Of a DNA stretch of 29,601 bases, positions 18,085 through 25,741 are shown one piece after another. The stretch is from CAZOBJ01 sp964577825 (GTDB taxonomy: Bacteria > Planctomycetota > SZUA-567 > JAFGNG01). The number at the start of each line of letters is the position of its first letter. Position 1 is the stretch's first letter. Location of the stretch: NCBI GenBank assembly GCA_964577825.1, contig CAZOBJ010000030.1, positions 1-29,601 on the forward strand. The letters are read 5' to 3'. Below the pieces are notes generated by a model. That model was not told where the DNA came from. It saw nothing but the letters and a program-made list of their open reading frames with translations, and did no database searches. The position numbers and the translations under genes are program-made.

Positions 18085-19161
18085 ATGGCCGGCTGGACCG
18101 AGCGCCTGGCCCGCGTGTTGCGTGCACCCGTGCGCGCACGTCAGGCGCGGGAAGAGGCCCGGCTCCTCCAGGACCTGGCCGAGGCCCACCGCGCGCGGCC
18201 CTGGGACGCCGGGGTCCGGCTCCAGGGCGCGGCCGATATTCAATTCCTGTCCGAGCGGGGCACGGTGGGCCTGGTGCAGATCAAGCGCGCGCAGACGCGC
18301 GACGAGCTCAAGGCCCTCGTGGAGTTCGCGCGCCGGGGCGGCAAGCTCGTGTGCCTGCCCATGTACGCGGGCGTGCCTGCGGACGCATACGTGCCAGCGC
18401 TCCTCGCCTCCGGGTACACCTCGCCCGAGCCGCCGCGGAACGTGCGCGCGATCCCGCACATCGGGCTGGGGGACATGGACTTCCACGCCGCGCTGCACCG
18501 GTGCTACCCCGGCGGGGACAAGCAGGTCGACTTCGTCAACTGCACCTGGGCCGCGAACCTGCGCGAGAAGCGGTGGGACCTCGCCGTGGACCTGGTCGAG
18601 CGGCTCTGCGACCGGCACACCATGGCCCTGGTCATCTACCACAACGCCATCCCCGCGCGCGACCGGTCTCGGCTCGCCCCGTACGTGCGCAAGGGCACGC
18701 TGTTCCTGCACGAGAAGCCCCTGCCCAAGGAGGAGTTCTCCGCGCTCCTGCGCGCGGCGCGGGTGGGCATCGTGCATTCGGAGTGGGACGCCCGGCCGCG
18801 GTATTTGGACCAGCTCCTGCTCTCGGACGTGCCCGTGGTCCTCAACGCCCGCATCTACGGCGGCCGGCAGTTCGTGGAGCATGGAAGCGGCGAGGTGGTC
18901 GCCCCCGACCGCCTGGCCGACGCGGCCGAGGACATGCTCGCGCACCCGGACCGATACACGGGCATGCGCGCGCGCTACCTCTCCGAGCGCGGGCCCTACA
19001 ACGCGGCGCGGCGGCTGACCGCGTTCCTCAACGGCTTGCTGGGGGCCGACTATCGGGTGCTCGTGCCCGCGGGCGCCGCGGAATGCTACCGGCCCGACTA
19101 CATCCGCCGCCATGCCGCGGCCTGGGCCGAGCCCGGGGAATTCCTGCCCGAGGACGCTTGA
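18085..19161 (+). CDS. Glycosyltransferase-like protein (GT-B C-terminal-like fold)
   Basis: The 358-residue protein has features of the C-terminal half of GT-B enzymes: ALVIYHNAIP, KGTLFLHEKPLPKEEFSALL (a strand-helix pair), RAARVGIVHSEWDARPRYLDQLLLSDVPVVLN, and a helical tail RLADAAEDMLAHPDRY. The pattern of a conserved acid (SEWD) followed by P-x-x-x-D-x-L resembles the donor-binding region of such enzymes. No signal peptide or membrane segment is seen. I chose the ATG at 18085 because GAGGA lies 6 bases upstream; a GTG at 18067 overlaps the preceding stop (GTGA) and is a real alternative adding six residues. It ends the plus-strand operon and faces the minus-strand cluster with a 13-base gap. 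Acceptor and donor unknown. Confidence 0.65.
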   Translation: MAGWTERLARVLRAPVRARQAREEARLLQDLAEAHRARPWDAGVRLQGAADIQFLSERGTVGLVQIKRAQTRDELKALVEFARRGGKLVCLPMYAGVPADAYVPALLASGYTSPEPPRNVRAIPHIGLGDMDFHAALHRCYPGGDKQVDFVNCTWAANLREKRWDLAVDLVERLCDRHTMALVIYHNAIPARDRSRLAPYVRKGTLFLHEKPLPKEEFSALLRAARVGIVHSEWDARPRYLDQLLLSDVPVVLNARIYGGRQFVEHGSGEVVAPDRLADAAEDMLAHPDRYTGMRARYLSERGPYNAARRLTAFLNGLLGADYRVLVPAGAAECYRPDYIRRHAAAWAEPGEFLPEDA

Positions 19162-19174
19162 GAAGCCTCTTGCA

Positions 19175-20134
19175 TCACGGTGACGGCCGGGCGAGCACGG
19201 ACAGGCCGATGTTCGTGCACACGCGCCCGCGCGTGCACGCGCGGACCAGGGCGGCCTGGCCCCAGGCGAGCCGGTACGCCCACCGGCTCAGGCGCCCGGT
19301 GCCGGGTTCGGACCAGTCGATCGCGGGCCAGCTCAGAGGCGCGTATCCAGCCGCACGCAACTGCCTGCGCAGGGTGCGCACGGTATAGTACTGAAGGTGC
19401 TGCTCCGGAAGCAGGATCCCGTAGGGGCTCACGAGCTCGCCCACCAGCCTGCGGGGCAGAAGCCTGGCCGCCCGCACCTTCCACCGGATCCACCGGGCGT
19501 TGGGCGTCTGCACGAAGAGAACCCCGTCGGAGGCGAGCAGCCCGCGCACGCGCGCGAGCGTCTCGCCGGGCGCCTCCAGGTGCTCGATCACGTCCCAGAG
19601 GGTGACGAGGTCGAAGCCTTGTCCTGGCAGTCGCGCCGCCTCGGGCGTGGGCGCGATGGCCACATGCACCCCGTGCGTGCGCGCGGCCGCGAGCGCCGGG
19701 TTGTCGGCCACCTCGTAGGCCCAGGACTCCACGCCCCGCTCCGCGAGCCAGCGGGCCCATCGGCCCTGTCCCGCGCCCAGGTCGAGCGCGCGCACGGGGC
19801 GGCGTTGCCCGAGCGCGCGTTCCATGGCCGGCCACAGGGCCTGGTAGCGGCGCGTCCACAGCCGGTCGGCGTCGCCCGCCTGCTTGCGGCCATCCTGCGG
19901 TAGCGCGTGGTCGGCCAGATAGTCGCGCCAGTGGCCGGGGCGATGGTAGTAGTCTTCGTAGAGACGGTGCAGGTCCTCGGTCGAGAGCCGCGGGCTCACG
20001 TACAAGAGTCCGCAGTCGCGGCAGGTGCACACGCGCAGTCCCCGCTCCCAGGCGAACGGGCGCGCGGCCCGCGCGCCGCACAGCGGACAGGGGACGTGCA
20101 CGAGGCGGCGTTCGCGCTCAGGGGCCGGAGGCAT
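19175..20134 (-). CDS. Class I SAM-dependent methyltransferase with N-terminal zinc-ribbon
   Basis: The 319-residue protein has a four-cysteine zinc-ribbon (C16, C19, C38, C41; CPLCG then CRDCG) at the N-terminus, then a Rossmann methyltransferase domain with the SAM motif ALDLGAGQGRW, DLVTLWDVIEHL and GLLASDGVLFVQTPN. This arrangement is common among methyltransferases in O-antigen and capsule clusters, where they act on nucleotide-bound sugars or on glycan ends. The candidate start at 20134 overlaps the upstream epimerase gene by 17 bases and has no clear ribosome-binding site, so expression by coupling is likely; a downstream GTG near residue 12 would lie closer to the ribbon. It is the last gene of a five-gene unit and converges on the plus-strand operon. 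Confidence 0.85.
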   Translation of the reverse strand: MPPAPERERRLVHVPCPLCGARAARPFAWERGLRVCTCRDCGLLYVSPRLSTEDLHRLYEDYYHRPGHWRDYLADHALPQDGRKQAGDADRLWTRRYQALWPAMERALGQRRPVRALDLGAGQGRWARWLAERGVESWAYEVADNPALAAARTHGVHVAIAPTPEAARLPGQGFDLVTLWDVIEHLEAPGETLARVRGLLASDGVLFVQTPNARWIRWKVRAARLLPRRLVGELVSPYGILLPEQHLQYYTVRTLRRQLRAAGYAPLSWPAIDWSEPGTGRLSRWAYRLAWGQAALVRACTRGRVCTNIGLSVLARPSP

Positions 20135-21116
20135 CGGCGCGGGGGAGCTCTCTGTCGGGGTCCAGGAAGGCCAACAGCTGCGGCGGCCGGTCCGGGCCGC
20201 CCTCCAGGCCCTGGTACACGGCGCGCATCCACTCGATGGTCCGCGGCAGGCCCTCGGCCAGGGGCACCCGGCACTGGTGGTCCAGGTCGCGGCGCGCGCG
20301 GGTGAGGTCCACCCGCTTGTCGCGCGTGGTGAAGGGCTCGGCCTCGCGGTAGGTGATCAGGGCGTCCGTCTTGCCCAGGTGCTCCAGGATCGTGTCCGAC
20401 AGGGTCTTGATGTCGTGGTACTCGTCCCCGCCGATGTTGTACACCTGGCCGGGCCGGAATCGGTCCGCGATGTTCGCGAGCGTGCGCACCGTGTCCGTGA
20501 GGTAGGTGGACGTGCGGTGGTGACCCAGGTACACGGTGTAGGGCAGGTCGTGGAGAGCGTGGTAGATGAACTTGCACACCACGCTGCGGTACGGGCTGTA
20601 GTACTCGCCGGGCCCGTAGGTGTTGAACAGGCGCACGCGCACCGTCTCGGTGCCGTACTGCTGTGCGGAGTTCACCACCTGCATCTCGCCCGCCCACTTG
20701 GTGATCGCGTAGTCGTTGAGCTGGCGCACGGCGTGCGTGTCCATCACGTCCTCGGACATCAGGCCGTCCCAGTCGCCGTACACCTCGGACGAGCTGAAAA
20801 AGACGAGCCGGAACCCGTGGCGCTCCTGGAGGCGGATGACGTTCTTCGTGCCGATGGCGTTGGTGCGCCACAGGCTGTCGTAGTAGTCCTCCCCGTTCCA
20901 CCGGCCGAACTCGGCGGCGAGGTGATACACCAGGTCGAACTGGTGCCGGTCGAAGATGCGCTGGAGCTGGTAGAAGCTGCCCACGTCGCAGCGGTAGTAC
21001 TGCGGGTCGTGGTGGTGGGGCAGGTCGCACAGGTAGACCGTGTGGCCGCGGCCGCGCAGCTCGTGGCAGAGGATGTGCCCCACGGTGCCCAGCCCGCCGG
21101 TGACCAGGATGTTCAT
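20118..21116 (-). CDS. NAD-dependent epimerase/dehydratase (nucleotide-sugar modifying)
   Basis: The 332-residue extended short-chain dehydrogenase shows the NAD-binding TGGLGTVG (6-13), FFSSSEVYGDWDG (106-118) with S110 region, and catalytic Y136-A-I-T-K140. Later segments RVRLFNTYGPGEYYSPYRSVV and YNIGGDEYHDIKTLSD match UDP- or GDP-sugar epimerases and 4,6-dehydratases. It likely converts a nucleotide sugar used by the neighbouring glycosyltransferases; the exact substrate cannot be told. Its ATG overlaps the upstream methyltransferase stop by 4 bases. The position between two methyltransferases suggests a branch making a modified sugar. Confidence 0.88.
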   Translation of the reverse strand: MNILVTGGLGTVGHILCHELRGRGHTVYLCDLPHHHDPQYYRCDVGSFYQLQRIFDRHQFDLVYHLAAEFGRWNGEDYYDSLWRTNAIGTKNVIRLQERHGFRLVFFSSSEVYGDWDGLMSEDVMDTHAVRQLNDYAITKWAGEMQVVNSAQQYGTETVRVRLFNTYGPGEYYSPYRSVVCKFIYHALHDLPYTVYLGHHRTSTYLTDTVRTLANIADRFRPGQVYNIGGDEYHDIKTLSDTILEHLGKTDALITYREAEPFTTRDKRVDLTRARRDLDHQCRVPLAEGLPRTIEWMRAVYQGLEGGPDRPPQLLAFLDPDRELPRADASGP

Positions 21117-21715
21117 GCCGGGTCCTCGCTCTCGTCCGTGTCCAGGCGCTTGATCGCGTCCATGAGCACGATGTGGGGATCCACGTCGATCTCCGTGTGC
21201 CGCCGCACGTCGCTCATGGTGTACTCGCGCAAGAGCACCGTGTATCCGCGCGCCTCGAGCTCGTCGCGCTCCCAGGCCGAGCGATGCGTCTGGTACGTAT
21301 GCCCGCCCCAGCCCCAGATGTCCAGGTTCTGGGGCACGTATCCGCGGGGGGTCTCCAGGATCACGGCCACGCGCGCGATCCGCTCGGCCATGTCCAAGAG
21401 CCGCTCGCCCTGGGCGCGCTCCAGGTGTTCGAGCAGGTCCAACAGGAGCACCAGGTCAAAGCTGCGCGGCAGGAACAGACGGTCCAGGTCCATGGCGTCC
21501 GCGTGGACGGTCGCGTACGGGACCTCGGCCTCGATGCGCTCCAGGAACGGGCGGTAGGCGTCCACGCCCACGCGCACTTCGGCGTCGACATACTGGCTCT
21601 TGAGGCTCAGCCCGCAGCCCACGTCGAGCACGGTGCGCACCTTGCCGGTCGGGTACAGGCCAACCTGCGTGAAGATGTGTTGGACCGTATTCTTGGACCA
21701 GTCCTCGCGCGGCAT
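21113..21715 (-). CDS. Class I SAM-dependent methyltransferase
   Basis: The 200-residue protein has the SAM-binding motif VLDVGCGLS (29-37), an acidic residue at the end of strand 2 (VGVDAY, D52), HADAMDLD and FDLVLLLDLLEHL (motif for the acceptor side of the fold). It is a compact Methyltransf_11/23-type protein without extra domain. The start ATG abuts the stop of the upstream glycosyltransferase gene with no spacing, and its stop overlaps the epimerase ATG by 4 bases. The acceptor is probably a sugar or lipid-linked glycan, by context. Confidence 0.85.
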   Translation of the reverse strand: MPREDWSKNTVQHIFTQVGLYPTGKVRTVLDVGCGLSLKSQYVDAEVRVGVDAYRPFLERIEAEVPYATVHADAMDLDRLFLPRSFDLVLLLDLLEHLERAQGERLLDMAERIARVAVILETPRGYVPQNLDIWGWGGHTYQTHRSAWERDELEARGYTVLLREYTMSDVRRHTEIDVDPHIVLMDAIKRLDTDESEDPA

Positions 21716-22690
21716 TCAGGTCTCTCCCGCATCGATCAAACCGTGTGCGCGCAGCGCAGCCCAGAAGCGCCCCGCCAGACGGTCCAGGCCGGCCTCGCGC
21801 GCGATGGCCTGGCCCTGGCTGCGCAGCCGCGTGCGCAGCGCTTCGTCGCCCAGGAACCGGTCCACCCGGCCGCGCAGGTCCGCGAAGTCGGGCCGCACGG
21901 CCAGGTAGTGCACGTCGGGTTCGAGCAGCCCCTCGTACGCGTCCACGGGCGCCAAGGGCACGGCGCCGCAGGCGAGGATCTCCCAGAACCGGGTGCCCAC
22001 GGTCTGCGCGGCCGAGACCGTGGTCAGCACGAGCCGGCAGCGACTCAGCCACTGCACGTACGCCTCGCCCGCCAGAAACCCCTCCATCTGCTCGCTGGGC
22101 ACGAGGTCCAGGCGCAGGTCCGCGCACGAGGCGCGCACCGCGTCCACGAATCGCGCGCGCAGGTCGCCCGTCTCCTGGGTGTGCAGGTTGCCACGGAACC
22201 CGATGTCGATGTCCCGGTCCAGGCCCAGGTCGCGGAATCGGCCGCGGCGCACGCCGAAGGGCAGCCATTCCGCGGCCACGCCGCCCTGGCGAAAGGGCTG
22301 TAGCGCGCTCTGGCTGTGGGTCACGATCAAGTCGATGCCCTCGTTTTCCGCGAACACGCGCTTGCCGGGGATATACTTGTAGTCGTTCTTGGAGAGGTAC
22401 ACCTTGGGCCCCGGAAACCGGCGCACCGCCCGGCCCCAGAAGGGAAGCGCGGGCGCACCGCGCCACCACGAGGCGGGCCGGAACGGGTACCCGCCTTCGA
22501 CCAGCACGTCGATGACGCTGTGCCCGGCGATGAGGAGGTCCGTGCCGCGCCTCTCTTGCCTGGAGGGCGCGGGCAGGCCCGGGCCCCAGCAGATGATGTC
22601 GTGGCCTTCGCCGATCGCTTCCATCCAGTCCACATAATACGTCCCGCCGCGGTAGTCGGACCGGTCGTCTGTCAGATACAGGATCCTCAT
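21716..22690 (-). CDS. CgeB-like glycosyltransferase
   Basis: The 324-residue protein begins MRILYLTDDRSDYRGGTYYVDWMEAI, typical of GT-B enzymes, and has VYLSKNDYKY, IDLIVTHSQSAL, WLPFGVRR, IGFRGNLHTQET and a C-terminal donor-binding-like TVGTRFWEILACGAVPLAP followed by RPDFADLRGRVDRFL. This resembles spore-maturation protein CgeB-type and GT family 4 members. The frame is open for 181 more codons upstream but these overlap the TylF-like gene in another frame, so I use the ATG at 22690, which overlaps that gene's stop by one base (TGATG). Donor and acceptor unknown. Confidence 0.82.
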   Translation of the reverse strand: MRILYLTDDRSDYRGGTYYVDWMEAIGEGHDIICWGPGLPAPSRQERRGTDLLIAGHSVIDVLVEGGYPFRPASWWRGAPALPFWGRAVRRFPGPKVYLSKNDYKYIPGKRVFAENEGIDLIVTHSQSALQPFRQGGVAAEWLPFGVRRGRFRDLGLDRDIDIGFRGNLHTQETGDLRARFVDAVRASCADLRLDLVPSEQMEGFLAGEAYVQWLSRCRLVLTTVSAAQTVGTRFWEILACGAVPLAPVDAYEGLLEPDVHYLAVRPDFADLRGRVDRFLGDEALRTRLRSQGQAIAREAGLDRLAGRFWAALRAHGLIDAGET

Positions 22691-23421
22691 CAGCCCGGCT
22701 CGTCCTGCGCTGGAACTTTGGAGGAATCGCCTTCGCTCGCTCTCTCCACGAAGAAGCTCATGCCGGCCCAGTGGTAGGGCCGCCAGGGCTTGAGGCGCAC
22801 CTGCGGGTGCCCGGCCTCGAACTCCCTGAGCGCGCGCTGTTCCCCGCGGTCCGAACGCGCCCGGAAGCAGTAGAAGTCGTCGAACAGGCACACCGTTCCC
22901 GTTTGCAGGTACGGCGCGGCGAGCGCCAGGGCATCGCGGGCGGACGCGTACAGGTCGCAGTCGAAGTGGACCAGGGCCGCGCGCTCGAGGGGCAGACGGT
23001 CGAACGCATGGTCGCGCAGGAGATCGGCGTAGAACCCCGGCACAAAGGTATAGTCTGCACGCGGGATGCCCTGCCGGTCGAAAAGCGCGGCGAGCTGTTC
23101 CTGGCTCATGGCGTACTGGCCCTTGGCAAAGGGGCCGTCCGCGTCCGGGCCGCTCGGCTCGGGCAGCCCGGCGAAGGAGTCCACGAGGTACGCGTGCATC
23201 GAGCCCCGAAACAGCCGCTGCGCGCGGTGGCAATGGCGAAAGGTGCGCCCGGAATAGACCCCGAACTCCAGGTAGTCGCCTTCCATCTCGTTGTAGCTCA
23301 CGAACTGCACGGCGAACGTGAGCATGCGCGAGCGCTCGAGCTGTAGGGACCGCTCAATGGTCAGGCGCTCCTGGAGCCGCCAGAAGCGCTCCACCAGATG
23401 CCGCCGCACCGCGCCGAGCAC
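22690..23421 (-). CDS. TylF/MycF-family O-methyltransferase
   Basis: The 243-residue protein has the family hallmarks: GDYLEFGVYSGRTF (48-61, SAM binding), AYLVDSFAGLPEPS (77-90), the HFDCDLYASARDAL segment (152-165) with acidic metal ligands, and CLFDDFY (178-184). TylF/MycF enzymes are metal-dependent sugar O-methyltransferases, so a methyl cap or branch on the polysaccharide is plausible. The start is a GTG at 23421 with AAGGGGGG upstream and a good promoter at 23468-23496, giving a leader of about 40 bases. It is the first gene of the five-gene minus-strand unit. Confidence 0.88.
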   Translation of the reverse strand: MLGAVRRHLVERFWRLQERLTIERSLQLERSRMLTFAVQFVSYNEMEGDYLEFGVYSGRTFRHCHRAQRLFRGSMHAYLVDSFAGLPEPSGPDADGPFAKGQYAMSQEQLAALFDRQGIPRADYTFVPGFYADLLRDHAFDRLPLERAALVHFDCDLYASARDALALAAPYLQTGTVCLFDDFYCFRARSDRGEQRALREFEAGHPQVRLKPWRPYHWAGMSFFVERASEGDSSKVPAQDEPG

Positions 23422-23467
23422 GCCGCGCCCCCCTTGTCGTTCGGGCCATGCCGTTGGCCGTCTTCAA

Positions 23468-23496
23468 CTTGTACCGGAACCGATGCGGGGTTGCAA
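23468..23496 (-). promoter_or_regulatory. Sigma-70-like promoter for the methyltransferase/glycosyltransferase unit
   Basis: On the minus strand TTGCAA (23496-23491) and TACAAG (23473-23468) are exactly 17 bases apart, four of six consensus bases each. The site lies in the 131-base gap between the Wzt-like and TylF-like genes and indicates that the latter is transcribed on its own. Confidence 0.6.
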
Positions 23497-23552
23497 GGCC
23501 CGCGGCGCCTCAGTGCCCGCGCTCGGGTGGCCGGGGTGGGTCGGCCGAGCCT

Positions 23553-24797
23553 TCACGTCGCTTCGCTTGCGTCTCCGATGCGCTCCACCGCGCACGCGGC
23601 CGGCGGCGCGAGGATGGTCCAGCGCCTGCGGCCCTCGCCGCGCACGGAAAACGTGCCGACGCCCGCCTTGCGTTCCCAGGTCTCGAAGGTCTCGAGCTTG
23701 CGGAAGGCGAAGTTCACGTTCCACCGGCCCTGGCTGAACCACAGCGCGGGCAGGTCCGTGGTGAAGGCATAGCGCCCGGGCGCGTAGTCCGCGGCCTGTG
23801 CCCCGTTCTCCGAGGCGTATACGAGCAGAGCGATCACTCCCTCCGGGCTGATCAGGGTGAAGATGGGCGTCGCGCCCCGGACCGGGCGGAAGAGGTCGAA
23901 CGTGATCGTGACGCGCGTGGGCTGTGCGGGGTCGATGTCGTTGCGCGGTCCGTCGGGCCGGTTCGCGACCGTGCACGCGCGCACCCGGCAGGCCGATGGC
24001 GGGCCCTCGCTTGGTCCGCGCCGGTCCGCGGCCGAGCCCGCTTGGTGAAAGGCCTTGCGCTCGTACTCCGCGATGGCCGCGGTGGTCTCGTCCAGAAGCA
24101 CGGCCCGCCCTTCGTCCAGGACCATGCACCGGTCGCAGATGTACTGGACCTGATCCAGGTTGTGGCTTACGAAAATCCGCGTCCGGCCGTCGTGGCGCAT
24201 GCGGTTGAGTTGCGCCAGGCACTTGTTCTTGAACCGCACGTCGCCCACGGCCAGGACCTCGTCGATGAGCAGGATCTCGGTGTCCACGTTCAGGGCCACG
24301 CTGAACCCGAGGCGCGCGCGCATGCCGCTCGAGTAGGTGCGCACGGGCCGCTCGAACGCGGCCCCGAGCTCGCTGAACTCCTCCATGGCCGGCAGCTTCG
24401 CGTCCACCTCCCGGCGAGGCAGGCCCATGACCGCGCCGAGCAGGCGCACGTTCTCACGGCCGGTGAGCTCCTGGTGCAGACCTGCGTTGAGCTCGATCAT
24501 GGGGAACATGCGCCCGAAGATGTCCACGCGCCCGCGCGTGGGCGGGGTGACGCCCGCCAGGATCTTCAGGAGCGTCGACTTGCCCGCGCCGTTGGGCCCC
24601 ACGATCCCCAGGGTCTCGCCCGCGCGCACGCTGAAGTTCAGGTCGCAGAGGGCCCACGGTCCGTCCGCGGCCTCCGAAGCCGCGCCGAAGGCGAGCGCGC
24701 GCGCGCGGCTGCGCGCGAGGCGGGCCAGGTGGAAGACGGGCAGCCCGTACCGCTTCCACAGGCCCTGGACCCGGATGGGGGTCTCTGTGTCGTTCAT
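23553..24797 (-). CDS. wzt: ABC transporter ATPase with C-terminal carbohydrate-reader-like domain (Wzt type)
   Basis: The 414-residue protein has an ABC ATPase domain: Walker A GPNGAGKST (67-75), signature YSSGM (155-159), Walker B ILLIDE (175-180) and the switch histidine in SHN (H212). The segment FPMIELNAGLHQELTGREN (98-116) is typical of O-antigen exporters. A C-terminal domain of about 155 residues (260-414, strand-rich: RVTITFDLFRPV, IFTLISPEG, GRYAFTTDLPALWFSQG) corresponds in position and size to the Wzt C-terminal domain that recognises the modified non-reducing end in E. coli O8/O9a. The ATG overlaps the permease stop by one base. It powers export of a polysaccharide across the inner membrane. 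The upstream reading frame extension to 25472 lies inside the permease gene. Confidence 0.92.
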   Translation of the reverse strand: MNDTETPIRVQGLWKRYGLPVFHLARLARSRARALAFGAASEAADGPWALCDLNFSVRAGETLGIVGPNGAGKSTLLKILAGVTPPTRGRVDIFGRMFPMIELNAGLHQELTGRENVRLLGAVMGLPRREVDAKLPAMEEFSELGAAFERPVRTYSSGMRARLGFSVALNVDTEILLIDEVLAVGDVRFKNKCLAQLNRMRHDGRTRIFVSHNLDQVQYICDRCMVLDEGRAVLLDETTAAIAEYERKAFHQAGSAADRRGPSEGPPSACRVRACTVANRPDGPRNDIDPAQPTRVTITFDLFRPVRGATPIFTLISPEGVIALLVYASENGAQAADYAPGRYAFTTDLPALWFSQGRWNVNFAFRKLETFETWERKAGVGTFSVRGEGRRRWTILAPPAACAVERIGDASEAT

Positions 24798-25597
24798 CAC
24801 AGCTCGTCCGCAAAATATTGGCCCAGGTGGCGAAAGAGCGGCCACGCGACCGCCCAGGCGAGGACCGTGCCCACCCCGGTGCGCGCGAGCAGCGCGGCAT
24901 CCGGGGCCTGGTGGTAGAGGAGCACGGCCCGGTACCCTTCGATCAGGCCCACCGACGGGTTGAGCACGTACAGGCCGCGCCAGGCCTCGGGCACGTCCGA
25001 GAGCGCGTACAGGATGGGCGTGGCGAAGAGCCAGAACTGCATGACAAACGGCATGGCGAACGCGATGTCCTGGCGGAAGGTCCCCAGCGCCGCGGCGCCC
25101 AGGCCCACGCCCAGGCCCAGGAGCGCGGTGAGCGGCACGAGCACCGCCAGCCACACGAGCGAGATGCTCACGCCCGTGCCCGTCCACGCGAGCATGCCCA
25201 CGAGCACGAGCCCCGCGAGCACGAAGTCCACACCCGCGGCCGCGACCGCCGCCGCGGGAAAGACCTCGCGGGGCACGGACATCTTTTTCACGAGCGGGCC
25301 GTTCGCGTACACGCTTGTGGCGCATCGGCTCACCGCCGTACTGAAAAAGGTCCAGGGCACGAGCGCGCAGTAGATCACGATCGCGTCGCCCATGGGCCCT
25401 TCTGCGAGGCCCAGCATCCGGCGCAGGGCCACGAACAGGACCATGTAGGCCACAGGCAGGATGATCGCCCACAGGGGGCCCAGCAGACTGCGCCGGTATC
25501 GGCCCTTGATCTCACGCACCACCAGCGCGCGCAGGAGCTCCAGGAACCGGCGGGTCTCTTCGCCTGGCGGACGCTCGTGGTGGTACGCGGCGCGCAC
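24797..25597 (-). CDS. wzm: ABC-2-type polysaccharide export permease (Wzm type)
   Basis: The 266-residue protein is a TagG/Wzm-family inner-membrane permease: FLELLRALVVREIKGRYRRSLLGPLWAIILPVAYM near the N-terminus (amphipathic helix then first membrane segment), VPWTFFSTAVSRC, VYANGPLVKKMSVPREVFP, and six membrane segments in total, with NPSVGLIEGYRAVLL near the end. I chose the GTG at 25597 because AGGAGG (25610-25605) lies 7 bases upstream; the longer frame from 25726 overlaps the promoter and lacks family similarity. The stop overlaps the ATG of the ATPase gene, the usual wzm-wzt order. It exports an undecaprenyl-linked glycan with its ATPase partner. Confidence 0.92.
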   Translation of the reverse strand: MRAAYHHERPPGEETRRFLELLRALVVREIKGRYRRSLLGPLWAIILPVAYMVLFVALRRMLGLAEGPMGDAIVIYCALVPWTFFSTAVSRCATSVYANGPLVKKMSVPREVFPAAAVAAAGVDFVLAGLVLVGMLAWTGTGVSISLVWLAVLVPLTALLGLGVGLGAAALGTFRQDIAFAMPFVMQFWLFATPILYALSDVPEAWRGLYVLNPSVGLIEGYRAVLLYHQAPDAALLARTGVGTVLAWAVAWPLFRHLGQYFADEL

Positions 25598-25697
25598 GCG
25601 GGCGCCTCCTTCGTTCCTGTTGACGCCGGGCCGCTGTGCGCTCTCGCGCCGAGGAACCGGCGACGCCAAGGCGGGTGAACACGGTCTCCCAAGCCCT

Positions 25698-25725
25698 AAG
25701 CATAGAATCGGGCCGGGCCGATGCA
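25698..25725 (-). promoter_or_regulatory. Sigma-70-like promoter for the wzm-wzt pair
   Basis: On the minus strand TTGCAT (25725-25720) and TATGCT (25703-25698) are 16 bases apart, inside the 144-base gap after the family-2-like glycosyltransferase gene. The predicted leader before the GTG at 25597 is about 95 bases. The -35 is identical to the one proposed for the exosortase gene. Confidence 0.5.
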
Positions 25726-25741
25726 AGCCGATTCGAGCCGG

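Noticed and set aside
19162..19174. Bidirectional terminator between the convergent genes
   Set aside because: The gap is only 13 bases and shows no inverted repeat or T-run; transcripts may overlap into the neighbouring gene ends.
22691..23233. 181-codon N-terminal extension of the CgeB-like glycosyltransferase
   Set aside because: It is fully inside the TylF-like gene in another frame and lacks similarity; the GT-B N-terminus starts at 22690.
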